Source: UBA5951 sp009936885 (lineage in GTDB: Bacteria; Pseudomonadota; Alphaproteobacteria; Puniceispirillales; Puniceispirillaceae). Taken from it: DNA of 64,000 bases. The DNA is taken from positions 62,001-126,000 of the forward strand of contig CALKVA010000001.1 of the NCBI GenBank assembly GCA_937996625.1, written 5' to 3'. The first letter of the stretch is position 1. Every line of letters starts with the position of its first letter. The position numbers and the translations under genes are program-made. This document shows, piece by piece, positions 17,187 through 25,236 of this stretch. Below the pieces are notes generated by a model that ran no database searches, had not been told where the DNA came from, and was given only the letters and a program-made list of their open reading frames with translations.

Positions 17187-18086
17187 ATGAAAGAATTTAA
17201 CAAATCTCTATTTTGGGGATTATTTTTTGCTAGTATGGCATCTGGGCTTGGCGGGGTCGGGCTCGCAATTACACGATTGGCGTTACCTCAGACAGATCCG
17301 TTTAGTTTAAGCTTTCTTAGATGGTTTATCATGTTATTGGGGCTTGTTGCCTTTTCCGCAAGGGCTCTGTTAACGACACGTTTCGCCCGCAAGGATTTTT
17401 TAAAGGTAAGCTTGCTGGGTATTGCCTATTTTTCAGGTTTTCCAATTTGCCTTACATTTGGGCTTGAGTTCACCACTTCTGGCAGGGCAGGTATAGTGTT
17501 TGCAACCATGCCTATATGGACAATAATTATTGCTAGTTTTTTTCAGATAGAAAAGTTAAACGCAACAAAATTTATAGCAATATTGCTTGCCTTTGGAGGG
17601 GTTGTTTTATCCCTCGCCTCAAACCTTAGTGAAAATAATGGACAGATATTGACAGGAGATATCTTGATCACAATAGGGGTAATCTCGGCATCTATTTTCA
17701 CTGTGTTTGCCAAAGGGCTGATTAAAAATTATGGCAACCAGCCTGTTATGGTTTATGCTCTTCTGTCTGGTGTTGTTTTTATGTTTCTCATCGCCTTATT
17801 ATTTGGCTCACCGTTTGCCGGCTCTTTAGATTTCAATATAAATGGCTGGTTCTATGTATTTATATTGGGCATACCCTCTGGGGCATTGATGATTTATTTT
17901 TGGGGTTTAGCACTTCGAATGATTTCCCCTACTCAGGCGGCGATTTGCAGTGGATTCAACCCCCTAACAGCCATTCTTGCAGGAGCAATTTTACTCGGTG
18001 AAGAAATAACAAGCTTATTCCTAATTGGCTTTTTATGTGTCATATCCGCTGTTATATTTCTGCAGATTGCAAACAAAAATGAGTAA
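17187..18086 (+). CDS. DMT-superfamily EamA transporter
   Basis: A 299-residue polytopic membrane protein with about ten helices in two EamA repeats (first about residues 8-140, second about 155-295). Features such as LSFLRWFIMLLGL, the FTTSGRAGIVFATMPIW segment and the C-terminal PTQAAICSGFNPLTAILAGAILLGEEIT are typical of drug/metabolite transporters. Members export amino acids or other small metabolites; the substrate cannot be told from sequence. It is transcribed divergently from dusA and appears monocistronic, with ridA 120 bases downstream. Confidence 0.88.
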   Translation: MKEFNKSLFWGLFFASMASGLGGVGLAITRLALPQTDPFSLSFLRWFIMLLGLVAFSARALLTTRFARKDFLKVSLLGIAYFSGFPICLTFGLEFTTSGRAGIVFATMPIWTIIIASFFQIEKLNATKFIAILLAFGGVVLSLASNLSENNGQILTGDILITIGVISASIFTVFAKGLIKNYGNQPVMVYALLSGVVFMFLIALLFGSPFAGSLDFNINGWFYVFILGIPSGALMIYFWGLALRMISPTQAAICSGFNPLTAILAGAILLGEEITSLFLIGFLCVISAVIFLQIANKNE

Positions 18087-18209
18087 GCTTAAACGGCGTT
18101 ATTATTGTGATGCTGATAGTTACGAAAACTAGTTGCGCGCAAGATAGAAATATATCTATTCTCAAGCTTGGTAGAACGATACAAATATAAAGTGCACTGG
18201 AACGCATTT

Positions 18210-18596
18210 ATGGATATTGAACATTTTATTTTTTCAGATGCGCCTGAGAGGGTTGGACCCTTTAGTCACGCTGTAAAAGCGGGCCATTTTCTATTTGTAA
18301 CTGGACAAATGCCAACACTCAAAAATGATAGGACAACCCTTATTTCAGGCAGTATAGAAGCTCAGACTAAGCAGGTAATGGAAAATTTAAGTGATGTGCT
18401 AAGAGAGGCCAAAACAGATTTCGATAACGTAATTTTTGCTAGGGTATATTTGGTTAACTTTCAAGATTTTGATAAAATGAATGCTGTTTATGAGCAGTAT
18501 TTTGCCAAAGGGAAACTACCTGCAAGAACCTGTATTGGCGTAACAGGCTTAGCAGTCGGTGCCTCGGTAGAAATAGATTTTATAGTCGCGGTTTGA
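18210..18596 (+). CDS. RidA-family (YjgF/UK114) protein, reactive imine/enamine deaminase
   Basis: With the ATG at 18210 (GGAA eight bases upstream) the product is 128 residues, the normal RidA length. An upstream TTG at 18168 would add 14 unrelated residues. The fold signatures are GPFSHAVKAGHFLFVTGQMP, IEAQTKQVMENLSDVL and the C-terminal LPARTCIGVTGLAVGASVEID, including the catalytic Arg (in ARTC) and Glu. RidA hydrolyses 2-aminoacrylate and related enamines formed by PLP enzymes. There is no operon partner; it converges on the SOUL-family gene with a 15-base gap. Confidence 0.9.
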   Translation: MDIEHFIFSDAPERVGPFSHAVKAGHFLFVTGQMPTLKNDRTTLISGSIEAQTKQVMENLSDVLREAKTDFDNVIFARVYLVNFQDFDKMNAVYEQYFAKGKLPARTCIGVTGLAVGASVEIDFIVAV

Positions 18597-18611
18597 TAAT
18601 CATAATTTAAC

Positions 18612-19220
18612 CTAACCATCATTCCATCTAATTTTATAGATAGCCTCATTTCTTCTCATAAAGGGCGGCGTAAATGGGGCATTATAGGTTGCCCGAATGG
18701 CTGGTTCAGAATAGCTAATATTATTAGCGTCCAATGACTCGGTAAGGGATTTTGCATGTTTTTGAAAATTCTCTTCTGATGCTCTGCCTGAATACTGGAT
18801 TGCGGCAAAATATCCGCTTTCCCGTTGCTTTATTCTGACATTCGGATTCGCTGGCTTTGGAGCTGTTTCAAGAGTAAAGCGATTTGGTAGAAAGAATTGC
18901 ATCACATTTGCATCTGCGTAATTAATACGTGTTACTGGCGTTGTCATTTCGATTTTAATTGAAGTAGCTGTATTTTCAGCAGGCACGGCTTGGCTATTAG
19001 CACCTGAAATATAGTTGAACAAATCACCAAAGCCGCCATTGGCGCCCGTATATTCTACTTCTGCGACAAGAACTGGTTCATAATAGCGGATTTCGTATAT
19101 CTCATTTTTCTCTACCAAATGGTAGGATACTTCCTCGCTAGCCACAGTACTGCCCCCCATCGCAAGACAGAATATCATACCTATAATTCTACCTAATTTT
19201 TTCATTTGCCCACGTTTCAT
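18612..19220 (-). CDS. SOUL heme-binding family protein, exported
   Basis: A 202-residue protein with an N-terminal signal peptide (GRIIGMIFCLAMGGSTVASEE). The body is a SOUL/HBP domain: YEIRYYEPVLVAEVEY, the region KIEMTTPVTR, QFFLPNRFTLETAPKP and VAA-like (YFAAIQYSGRASE). SOUL proteins bind heme or tetrapyrroles in eukaryotes; the bacterial role is unclear, probably periplasmic. Two starts are possible, 19220 (MKRGQMKK) and 19205 (MKKLGR); both leave a full signal peptide. It follows a secreted nuclease-like gene with only 15 bases between, across a tandem duplication. Confidence 0.87.
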   Translation of the reverse strand: MKRGQMKKLGRIIGMIFCLAMGGSTVASEEVSYHLVEKNEIYEIRYYEPVLVAEVEYTGANGGFGDLFNYISGANSQAVPAENTATSIKIEMTTPVTRINYADANVMQFFLPNRFTLETAPKPANPNVRIKQRESGYFAAIQYSGRASEENFQKHAKSLTESLDANNISYSEPAIRATYNAPFTPPFMRRNEAIYKIRWNDG

Positions 19221-19242
19221 TTATCGGCGTTTCATTTATCGG
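19213..19242. repeat. 15-bp exact tandem duplication at the nuclease/SOUL gene junction
   Basis: The 15-base unit CGTTTCATTTATCGG occurs twice in a row. On the coding (minus) strand each copy reads GCCGATAAATGAAAC. The first supplies the nuclease stop codon and a four-codon dead-end ATG frame; the second supplies the SOUL start at 19220. A recent slippage or duplication event is the simplest explanation. Confidence 0.9.
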
Positions 19243-19658
19243 CAATAATTAGGCATTATACCCTTATAAAAACCTGCTTTGGTTTGCGCCTCTATATAGA
19301 GGCCTTCTTCATCATATCTTTTGCATCTGCCACAATAGCCCTGCTCTATAAGATAGTTGGCTATATCGCCTTCATCAACAGCTATACATCTGCCGATAAG
19401 GCGATCATAAGAGGATTGACCATTAAGCTGACATACTACCTGCTCACCTATCAATGTCGCTTTAAGCATATCGCGCACATCCTGTCCTTTTTTTGTATCT
19501 AATTCATCACAGGTAAGCCCCTGAAATCGGATAGGAATTTGACCAACCTCAATTGTGTCTCCGTCTCTTACCTTTGTTACAGGCCCTTCTAATGTACCTT
19601 GAGCATGCAATGGAGGTGTCCATACAACACAGATAAGAAACATAAAAAATGGTCGCAA
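19236..19658 (-). CDS. Secreted thermonuclease (SNase)-family protein
   Basis: A 140-residue protein with a signal peptide ending near LHAQ (residue 20). The SNase OB-fold follows with VRDGDTIEV (D32, D34) and R44, which aligns with the first catalytic Arg. E52 (in TCDELD) takes the catalytic Glu position, and YDRLIGRC supplies the second Arg. Several cysteines (C50, C76, C91 and three near the C-terminus) suggest disulfides in the periplasm. Members cleave DNA or RNA with Ca2+; extracellular scavenging is possible but not shown. It is upstream of and probably cotranscribed with the SOUL gene. Confidence 0.87.
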   Translation of the reverse strand: MRPFFMFLICVVWTPPLHAQGTLEGPVTKVRDGDTIEVGQIPIRFQGLTCDELDTKKGQDVRDMLKATLIGEQVVCQLNGQSSYDRLIGRCIAVDEGDIANYLIEQGYCGRCKRYDEEGLYIEAQTKAGFYKGIMPNYCR

Positions 19659-19797
19659 TAATTTAACCCTGAACTAATGTAAATATTATATTTAGTTAAA
19701 TAAGCCTATATTTTTAAACAGACAACCTGTTTTGATGGCCATTTTTAATAGATAGGTTAAACGATCTATTATGCCGTAAATCAGGTTAAAAGCAGAA

Positions 19798-21135
19798 TTA
19801 CTTTTTTTCTAGTATATCAAGGCGTGCTGATGATACTGAATTTGCATGAGCATCAAACCCTTCATAGCTCGCAAATATGTGTGTCTTTGGCGCGGCCTCC
19901 CTGAAACCAGCCTTACTCACTTCTCCAATAGACACCGTTTTCATAAAATCCATCACCCCTAATGGCGAGTGAACTGCCGCAGCTCCCGACGTTGGCAACA
20001 CGCAATTCGGGCCAAGCAAATAATTAGCAAGAGAGCCTGCACTATATGTTCCAAGCATAATTTCGGAAGCATTCAATATGGATGACAGGTAGCTATCTGC
20101 TTGTTCTGAGAGAATTTGCAAATGCTCTGGTGCATAGTCATTCACGAATTTAATAGCCTGGGACTTACTTTCAGCTATGACAATGCCGCCTTGACTGCCA
20201 GAAAGCACAGCATGTGCAAATTTTGCCCGCTCTTCTGAGAGTTGGGAGAGATAAAATGGGATTTTTTCTATTATTTTTTCTGCCATTTGCTCTGACCACG
20301 TAACAATAAAGCCAGATGAATCCTCCCCATGTTCGCATTCAATTAAAATATCAAGCGCAGCCAGCGCTGGGTCAATAGTATCATCCACTAGTATCATCAC
20401 TTCACTTGGTCCAGCAGGCAAACGAGAGCTTATTTTAGATGATAAAAGCTTTTTTGCTGCAACAAACCAAGGACTACCAGGGCCTTCTATTTTTAAACAT
20501 TTTGGAATCGAGTTTGTGCCATACGCTGCCGCTGCTACAGCTTGTGCACCGCCAGCTTTTGCAACCCTCTCAACGCCTGCAAGCTTTGCTGCAACTAAGG
20601 TGGCGGGATCGACCATTCCATCTGGTCCAGGCGGGGTTAAAATAATGGGTTCAGGCACGCCAGCTACAATTGCAGGAATGGATGTCATTAACGTAACAGA
20701 AGGAAATGAGCCCTTGCCACGCGGTGAGTATAAAGCAACTGGGCTTATAGGAACCGCTTTTTCGCCCACATGAATGCCAGGCCTGATTTCAACACGCCAC
20801 TGAGGCTGAGGTTTTTGATATTCATGAAAACGGCGAATATTATCAGCGGCATATTCAAGTGTTTCAATAAGTTCTGGGGGCAAGAGATTAAAGGCTTTTT
20901 CAAAATCACTTTTAGTTGCTAAAATTGATTGCGATGTCAGGGATTCTGCCTTTTCAAAGCGAGCTCCAAATCTTGCAAGAGCTGTATCTCCTTCTAAACG
21001 AACTGCTTCTATTATCTCTGGGACGCGCTCCAGAAAAAAATCAAGATCATCTTCTGTTCTCTTAAGCAAAGCAGAATAATCATCAACCGATATGTCAGAG
21101 AGACGAAAAACGCTAAATGAGGGCTGATTTGCCAT
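19798..21135 (-). CDS. hisD: Histidinol dehydrogenase (HisD) family protein with altered metal-site residues
   Basis: A 445-residue protein with the HisD fold: YSPRGKGSFPS, GGAQAVAAAAYGT, KIEGPG, LPAGPSEVMIL, the catalytic Glu-His pair in NDYAPEHLQIL and the C-terminal EGFDAHANSV. HisD oxidises L-histidinol to histidine in two NAD-dependent steps using a bound Zn. Two of the four expected Zn ligands differ: Gln is E266 (ECEH) and Asp is N371 (LANYLLGPN). The substrate-contact His that follows GPN is C378. The neighbours are not his genes. The start is the ATG at 21135 with AGGTAA upstream; a TTG at 21186 would add 17 unconserved residues. It may be a paralogue acting on another alcohol. Confidence 0.75.
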   Translation of the reverse strand: MANQPSFSVFRLSDISVDDYSALLKRTEDDLDFFLERVPEIIEAVRLEGDTALARFGARFEKAESLTSQSILATKSDFEKAFNLLPPELIETLEYAADNIRRFHEYQKPQPQWRVEIRPGIHVGEKAVPISPVALYSPRGKGSFPSVTLMTSIPAIVAGVPEPIILTPPGPDGMVDPATLVAAKLAGVERVAKAGGAQAVAAAAYGTNSIPKCLKIEGPGSPWFVAAKKLLSSKISSRLPAGPSEVMILVDDTIDPALAALDILIECEHGEDSSGFIVTWSEQMAEKIIEKIPFYLSQLSEERAKFAHAVLSGSQGGIVIAESKSQAIKFVNDYAPEHLQILSEQADSYLSSILNASEIMLGTYSAGSLANYLLGPNCVLPTSGAAAVHSPLGVMDFMKTVSIGEVSKAGFREAAPKTHIFASYEGFDAHANSVSSARLDILEKK

Positions 21136-21284
21136 ATCTGATTTACCTATTTTTAAAATTGAACGTGATGACTTATCTTCTAACAACTGTGATATGCCCT
21201 AATACTGAGATACCACAGGCATACTGCTTTTTTAAATAGCCTTTTTGAATAAAGCTGTGCAATTAGCACCAGAATATTTTATAC

Positions 21285-21611
21285 CTATGAAGAGAGTTTA
21301 AATATGTTTCTTGCCTGCTTATCTTGAACCGATATTACCCAGCAATCAGGATCTCTCATGATTTCTCGCTCAATCTGTTCTGAGATTATATAGGCTGGTT
21401 GAGGCTCGCCTTTATTAAGGCATTCCCAGATTTCATTTTCATCAAAATCAAATCGTCTATGCAAAAGCTGAACAGAATCTCTATCTGATTCTAACTCTAA
21501 GAAGATGGCTCCTGCATCAGGGTCGCCTTTTTTATGAATAAAAGCAGAGATGGCCAACCTATTGGCTTTTTGCAATGCTGCTGAGATAATGAAGTCGCTC
21601 TTAAGCCTCAT
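21285..21611 (-). CDS. DUF1491 family protein
   Basis: A 108-residue soluble protein beginning RLKSDFIISAALQKANRL, with KKGDPDAGAIFLEL and the C-terminal EIMRDPDCWVISVQD. These are the hallmarks of DUF1491, a family confined mostly to alphaproteobacteria with no known function. It is transcribed toward the HisD-family gene with 150 bases between. The basic/acidic patches and the absence of membrane segments suggest a cytoplasmic protein. No function should be assumed. Confidence 0.85.
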   Translation of the reverse strand: MRLKSDFIISAALQKANRLAISAFIHKKGDPDAGAIFLELESDRDSVQLLHRRFDFDENEIWECLNKGEPQPAYIISEQIEREIMRDPDCWVISVQDKQARNIFKLSS

Positions 21612-21693
21612 ATGTTTTTATCCTATATCAAAGATGCCCCCCAAACAGGACAAAATATTCAACAGTCATCCCATGTTATTTTTCAAGCTTTGC

Positions 21694-21921
21694 TCAGAAA
21701 TCGGTACATCTGCCTTTTTGCTCCCAGTCACCATATCTTGTTGGCTCTGGCCCCTTTGGGCCTCCTGTCTCTGCGGCAGGTTTATCTAGAGATTCTGTTG
21801 CCTTTTTTTCTTCAAGCACCTCATGCGCCAAATCTTCTCCATCAGCAAGCTGCGTGCTTTCTTGGATTGTTATGTCGTGCTGTTCAGCCTTTCTTAGACC
21901 TTGGGTTGTTTTTGAAGTCAC
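21694..21921 (-). CDS. DUF1674 / SDHAF4-like succinate dehydrogenase assembly factor
   Basis: A 75-residue, largely disordered acidic protein whose C-terminus carries GGPKGPEPTRYGDWEQKG followed by RCTDF. That block is the conserved signature shared by bacterial DUF1674 and mitochondrial SDHAF4 (Sdh8), which binds flavinated SdhA and limits oxidant production before complex II assembly. In alphaproteobacteria this gene commonly lies next to rsmB, as here (divergent, 135 bases apart). The sdh genes are not in the window. The family match is strong; the assembly role in this organism is inferred from the eukaryotic homologue. Confidence 0.88.
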   Translation of the reverse strand: MTSKTTQGLRKAEQHDITIQESTQLADGEDLAHEVLEEKKATESLDKPAAETGGPKGPEPTRYGDWEQKGRCTDF

Positions 21922-22056
21922 TAATCTGCTCTTTAAAAATTAATTTCACTCCCCAAGAATTGGATAGCATGTTAGTGAATTACAAGGGCTGCGTGCTATT
22001 TAACCCTTACCAATTAAATTAGAGGCCTTAAAATATCATCTAAGAATTTTCTTACC

Positions 22057-23385
22057 ATGACACCTAAAACCGACATTACCTCTCGTAAAATAAGCTTTGA
22101 GATACTTCATGCGATTTTAAATCAAGGGAGTCTCGCGCATGATTTATTCACAGCTCAAAGTGCGTGGGGTGAATTACCAGCAAGAGATCGCGCCTTTGCT
22201 CGTGTATTAGTAATGAGCTGTGTTCGACAATATGGACAGCTCACTATCTGTATTGACAGCTTTGTTAAAAAACCTCCCAAACCAAGAATAAGAACCATAA
22301 TTTTACTTGGGGCAGCGCAACTTCTTATTCTTAAGACAGAGCCTCACGCCGCAATTCATACCAGCGTTTCATTAGAAAGAGCGCTAGCTGGCGATGCATA
22401 TACAGGATTGGTAAATGGTGTTCTAAGAACAATTTCACGTTCAGGGGAGAAACTATTTCAAGCTACTAATCCAAGTGATAATTTACCTGAGTTTTTTAAA
22501 AAGGACTGGTCTAAAAATTGGGGTGAATTCGCTGTTCAGCAAATAATGCATCTTGCAAAAAGCCAAGCGCCACTTGATATCACATTAAAAAACACGTCTA
22601 ATACAGATGTAGATTTTATTTCAGATTGGACAGAAAACCTATCTGCAAAATCACTATCCTCACATAGTGTTAGATGCGAGCATGTTGCAGATGTAACCCA
22701 GCTACCAGGGTATCATGAAGGCCAGTGGTGGGTGCAGGATTGCACCGCTGCTTTGCCGGCAAGGTTAATGGGAAATGTTAGCGATAAAAACATTATTGAT
22801 TTATGCGCAGCCCCTGGCGGAAAAACTGCGCAACTTATTTCTGCTGGCGCGCATGTCACAGCAATAGACCATAGTGCAACTCGGATAAACCGACTTTCAG
22901 ATAATTTAAACAGGCTTAGTCTTGAAGCAAATATTATCTGTGCTGATGGCCGTGATTATATACCAGAGAACCCAGTGGATGGCGTGCTTTTAGATGCGCC
23001 TTGTTCTGCGACAGGTACAATCCGGCGAAGGCCAGATGTGCTGATAGGCAAAACACCAACGCAAATAAAACAGCTTCAATCCTTGCAAATAGAGCTTGGA
23101 TTAGCAGCTGCAAAATGGATTAAATCAGGAGGCACTCTCATATATGCTACCTGCTCCTTGCAAAAGCAGGAAGGAGAAGAGGTCTTACAGGCTTTGATTT
23201 CAAACGAAAAATCTGGCCTTATCCTTGACCCCATTAGAAGAGAAGAGGCCAATATTTTCTACCCTTCAAAGCGAGTAGAAGATACAATAGACTATCTCAG
23301 AATTTTGCCAAATCAGTTACTTACGAACGGAACGGATAATCGCGGAAATGACGGCTTTTTCATTGCGCGCTTGAAGGTAAAATAA
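22057..23385 (+). CDS. rsmB: 16S rRNA (cytosine-967-C5)-methyltransferase RsmB
   Basis: A 442-residue RsmB/NOP2-family methyltransferase. Residues 1-135 form the NusB-like N-terminal domain (ARDRAFARVLVMSCVRQYG). The Rossmann domain follows with DLCAAPGGKTAQL (SAM binding), the catalytic PCS motif in LLDAPCSATGTIRRRPD and the second Cys in YATCSLQKQEGE. RsmB methylates C967 in 16S rRNA. It is the first gene of rsmB-heparinase family-purH on the plus strand, a frequent alphaproteobacterial arrangement. The start is the ATG at 22057. Confidence 0.93.
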   Translation: MTPKTDITSRKISFEILHAILNQGSLAHDLFTAQSAWGELPARDRAFARVLVMSCVRQYGQLTICIDSFVKKPPKPRIRTIILLGAAQLLILKTEPHAAIHTSVSLERALAGDAYTGLVNGVLRTISRSGEKLFQATNPSDNLPEFFKKDWSKNWGEFAVQQIMHLAKSQAPLDITLKNTSNTDVDFISDWTENLSAKSLSSHSVRCEHVADVTQLPGYHEGQWWVQDCTAALPARLMGNVSDKNIIDLCAAPGGKTAQLISAGAHVTAIDHSATRINRLSDNLNRLSLEANIICADGRDYIPENPVDGVLLDAPCSATGTIRRRPDVLIGKTPTQIKQLQSLQIELGLAAAKWIKSGGTLIYATCSLQKQEGEEVLQALISNEKSGLILDPIRREEANIFYPSKRVEDTIDYLRILPNQLLTNGTDNRGNDGFFIARLKVK

Positions 23386-23496
23386 CGACTAGCAAAAATT
23401 TCTGCTTTAGCCTAATTATAGCTGTAGATTGGACTTTGAAAGATCATTGGTTTTTAAATAACAAAGCTCTAAAGCAAAAGAACTGGACGGTCTATT

Positions 23497-25077
23497 GTGA
23501 ACCTGCAATCAGAGAAGACAAAAACCTCTGCAAGCTATTTAAAAAGACTATATAGACGCTCTGGCCTATTTCGCTGGCAGTTAAAGCCTCCATTCCGCGT
23601 GGATGTTAATCGATTTATGCCGCCATCTGATCCGTGGCGCGGCTCAGCTCAATTAGGTGGAGAGATTCTTCATTCAGGATTACCAACACATCGAGGTCAG
23701 CCAGAATATTTCAGCTTTGACTGGCTTCGTGATATTAGGGATTTTGGTGGGGATACTGCTCGGATATTTGCAAGAGATGAAATATCATTTTGGTTGTCAG
23801 AAAATACAAATTGGGATGCGGATAGCTGGCATCCAAAATATCTGGGTAATCGTTTATGTAATCTTATTTTTGCTTATAAATGGTATGCAAATTCGGCATC
23901 TCAAAGCTTTCAAAATAAATTGCTTTCTCAGCTTGCTGTTGAATCCCAATGCCTCGCCCTTGACTGGCAAAACCAATCCAATATTGATGACCAAGTAGCC
24001 TCATTAAGAGGGCTATTGGTTACTCAATCTGCTTTTAACGCAAATCTATCTGATATGCGCCCATTGCTTGAGATATTTGAGCGAAAATTAGGGGAAATAC
24101 TGAATGAAGATGGCGGTCACATTTCTCGAAGGCCAGAGACTCATTTTAAAGTAATGACCCAACTATTTGAGTGCCGTGTTGCAATGGCACAAGCAGGTAT
24201 TAGCGATGTTCAATCCTTAGATCAAATGCTTACCAAAATGGGCGCTATCGCAAAAATGTGGCGCTCTGGAAGTGGAAATTTTGCTCATTTTCATGGTGGC
24301 GGCATCACGCCCGCAGGTAGAATAGATGATGTTGTTAAAAGATGTGGGCCAACGGGCAAAGTCACACGCCATGCAAAGCAAACTGGTTTTGTGCGCCTAT
24401 CATCTGGTAGAACTACTCTTATTATGGATTGCGCGACACCTGTTACTCCAATTCCAGAAAATTCTGCTAGTCTGGCTAGTTTTGAAGTACATCTCGCTGG
24501 CACACCTTTTATTGTAAATGCAGGACAATTATCAGAAGAAAAATTCGTTAATTCAGCCTTTTGTAAAACAGCAGCACATACCGCTCTAAGTTTGGATAAT
24601 CTGAATAACTGCTTTTCGAGTGGTAAAAATTTTGACCTTGTAAGAGCATTGGAGATTGGCCCTGCAACTGGAGGAATGCTGGTTCATTTAGCCCATGATG
24701 GCTATATGAGTTCTCATGGGATTGTCCATGAACGGCACGTTTATCTTTCAACTGGTGGCGGAAATATACGTGGCTCAGACACACTGCGCTATACAGGTGG
24801 CCCAGGCGAAATCCCAAAAACATGCATTATCCGATTTCATCTGCATCCGCGGGTCAGTGCGGCAATGGTAAGCAATGGGACAATCGTGCTGAAAATAAGC
24901 ACGCAAAAAGCTGGGTGGCTTTTTAAATGCAAGGGCGCCAATCCAGTTTTAGAGCCATCTGTTTATTTTGAGGGTAAACAAAGATTAAGCTGTCAGCAGA
25001 TTATTTTACGCATGCATGTGCAAGATATCCGTCATCACTCGGATAAATCCATAAAATGGTCTTTCACAAGGCAATAG
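23497..25077 (+). CDS. Heparinase II/III family protein
   Basis: A 526-residue protein starting at GTG. The N-terminal two thirds form an alpha/alpha toroid (FDWLRDIRDFGGDTARIFAR, WHPKYLGNRLCNLIFAYKWY). The C-terminal third is the beta-rich heparinase II/III-like domain (FEVHLAGTPFIVNAGQL, AAHTALSLDNLN, HDGYMSSHGIVHERHVYLS). Relatives encoded between rsmB and purH are common in alphaproteobacteria, yet their substrate is unknown. There is no obvious signal peptide, which is odd for a polysaccharide lyase. Conserved His and Tyr residues around SHGIVHERH could be catalytic. The family is clear; a true lyase activity is not established. Confidence 0.83.
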   Translation: MNLQSEKTKTSASYLKRLYRRSGLFRWQLKPPFRVDVNRFMPPSDPWRGSAQLGGEILHSGLPTHRGQPEYFSFDWLRDIRDFGGDTARIFARDEISFWLSENTNWDADSWHPKYLGNRLCNLIFAYKWYANSASQSFQNKLLSQLAVESQCLALDWQNQSNIDDQVASLRGLLVTQSAFNANLSDMRPLLEIFERKLGEILNEDGGHISRRPETHFKVMTQLFECRVAMAQAGISDVQSLDQMLTKMGAIAKMWRSGSGNFAHFHGGGITPAGRIDDVVKRCGPTGKVTRHAKQTGFVRLSSGRTTLIMDCATPVTPIPENSASLASFEVHLAGTPFIVNAGQLSEEKFVNSAFCKTAAHTALSLDNLNNCFSSGKNFDLVRALEIGPATGGMLVHLAHDGYMSSHGIVHERHVYLSTGGGNIRGSDTLRYTGGPGEIPKTCIIRFHLHPRVSAAMVSNGTIVLKISTQKAGWLFKCKGANPVLEPSVYFEGKQRLSCQQIILRMHVQDIRHHSDKSIKWSFTRQ

Positions 25078-25236
25078 GGGCGATTCTCTGGTGTGATTTT
25101 CTATATTTTTGAGGCTATGCAATTTTAAAGCCTTTAAAACCGTAATTTTCAATTTTACCAGATAAATTAATTGCGCATATCTGCGTGCTTTGCCATAACA
25201 AAGCATTCCAAAAAACACTCAAAGTTAGAAAAAAAT

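Noticed and set aside
21612..22022. 136-codon plus-strand open frame over the DUF1674 region
   Set aside because: It is antisense to the well-supported DUF1674 gene, has a leucine/phenylalanine-rich composition without domain character, and lacks a ribosome binding site.
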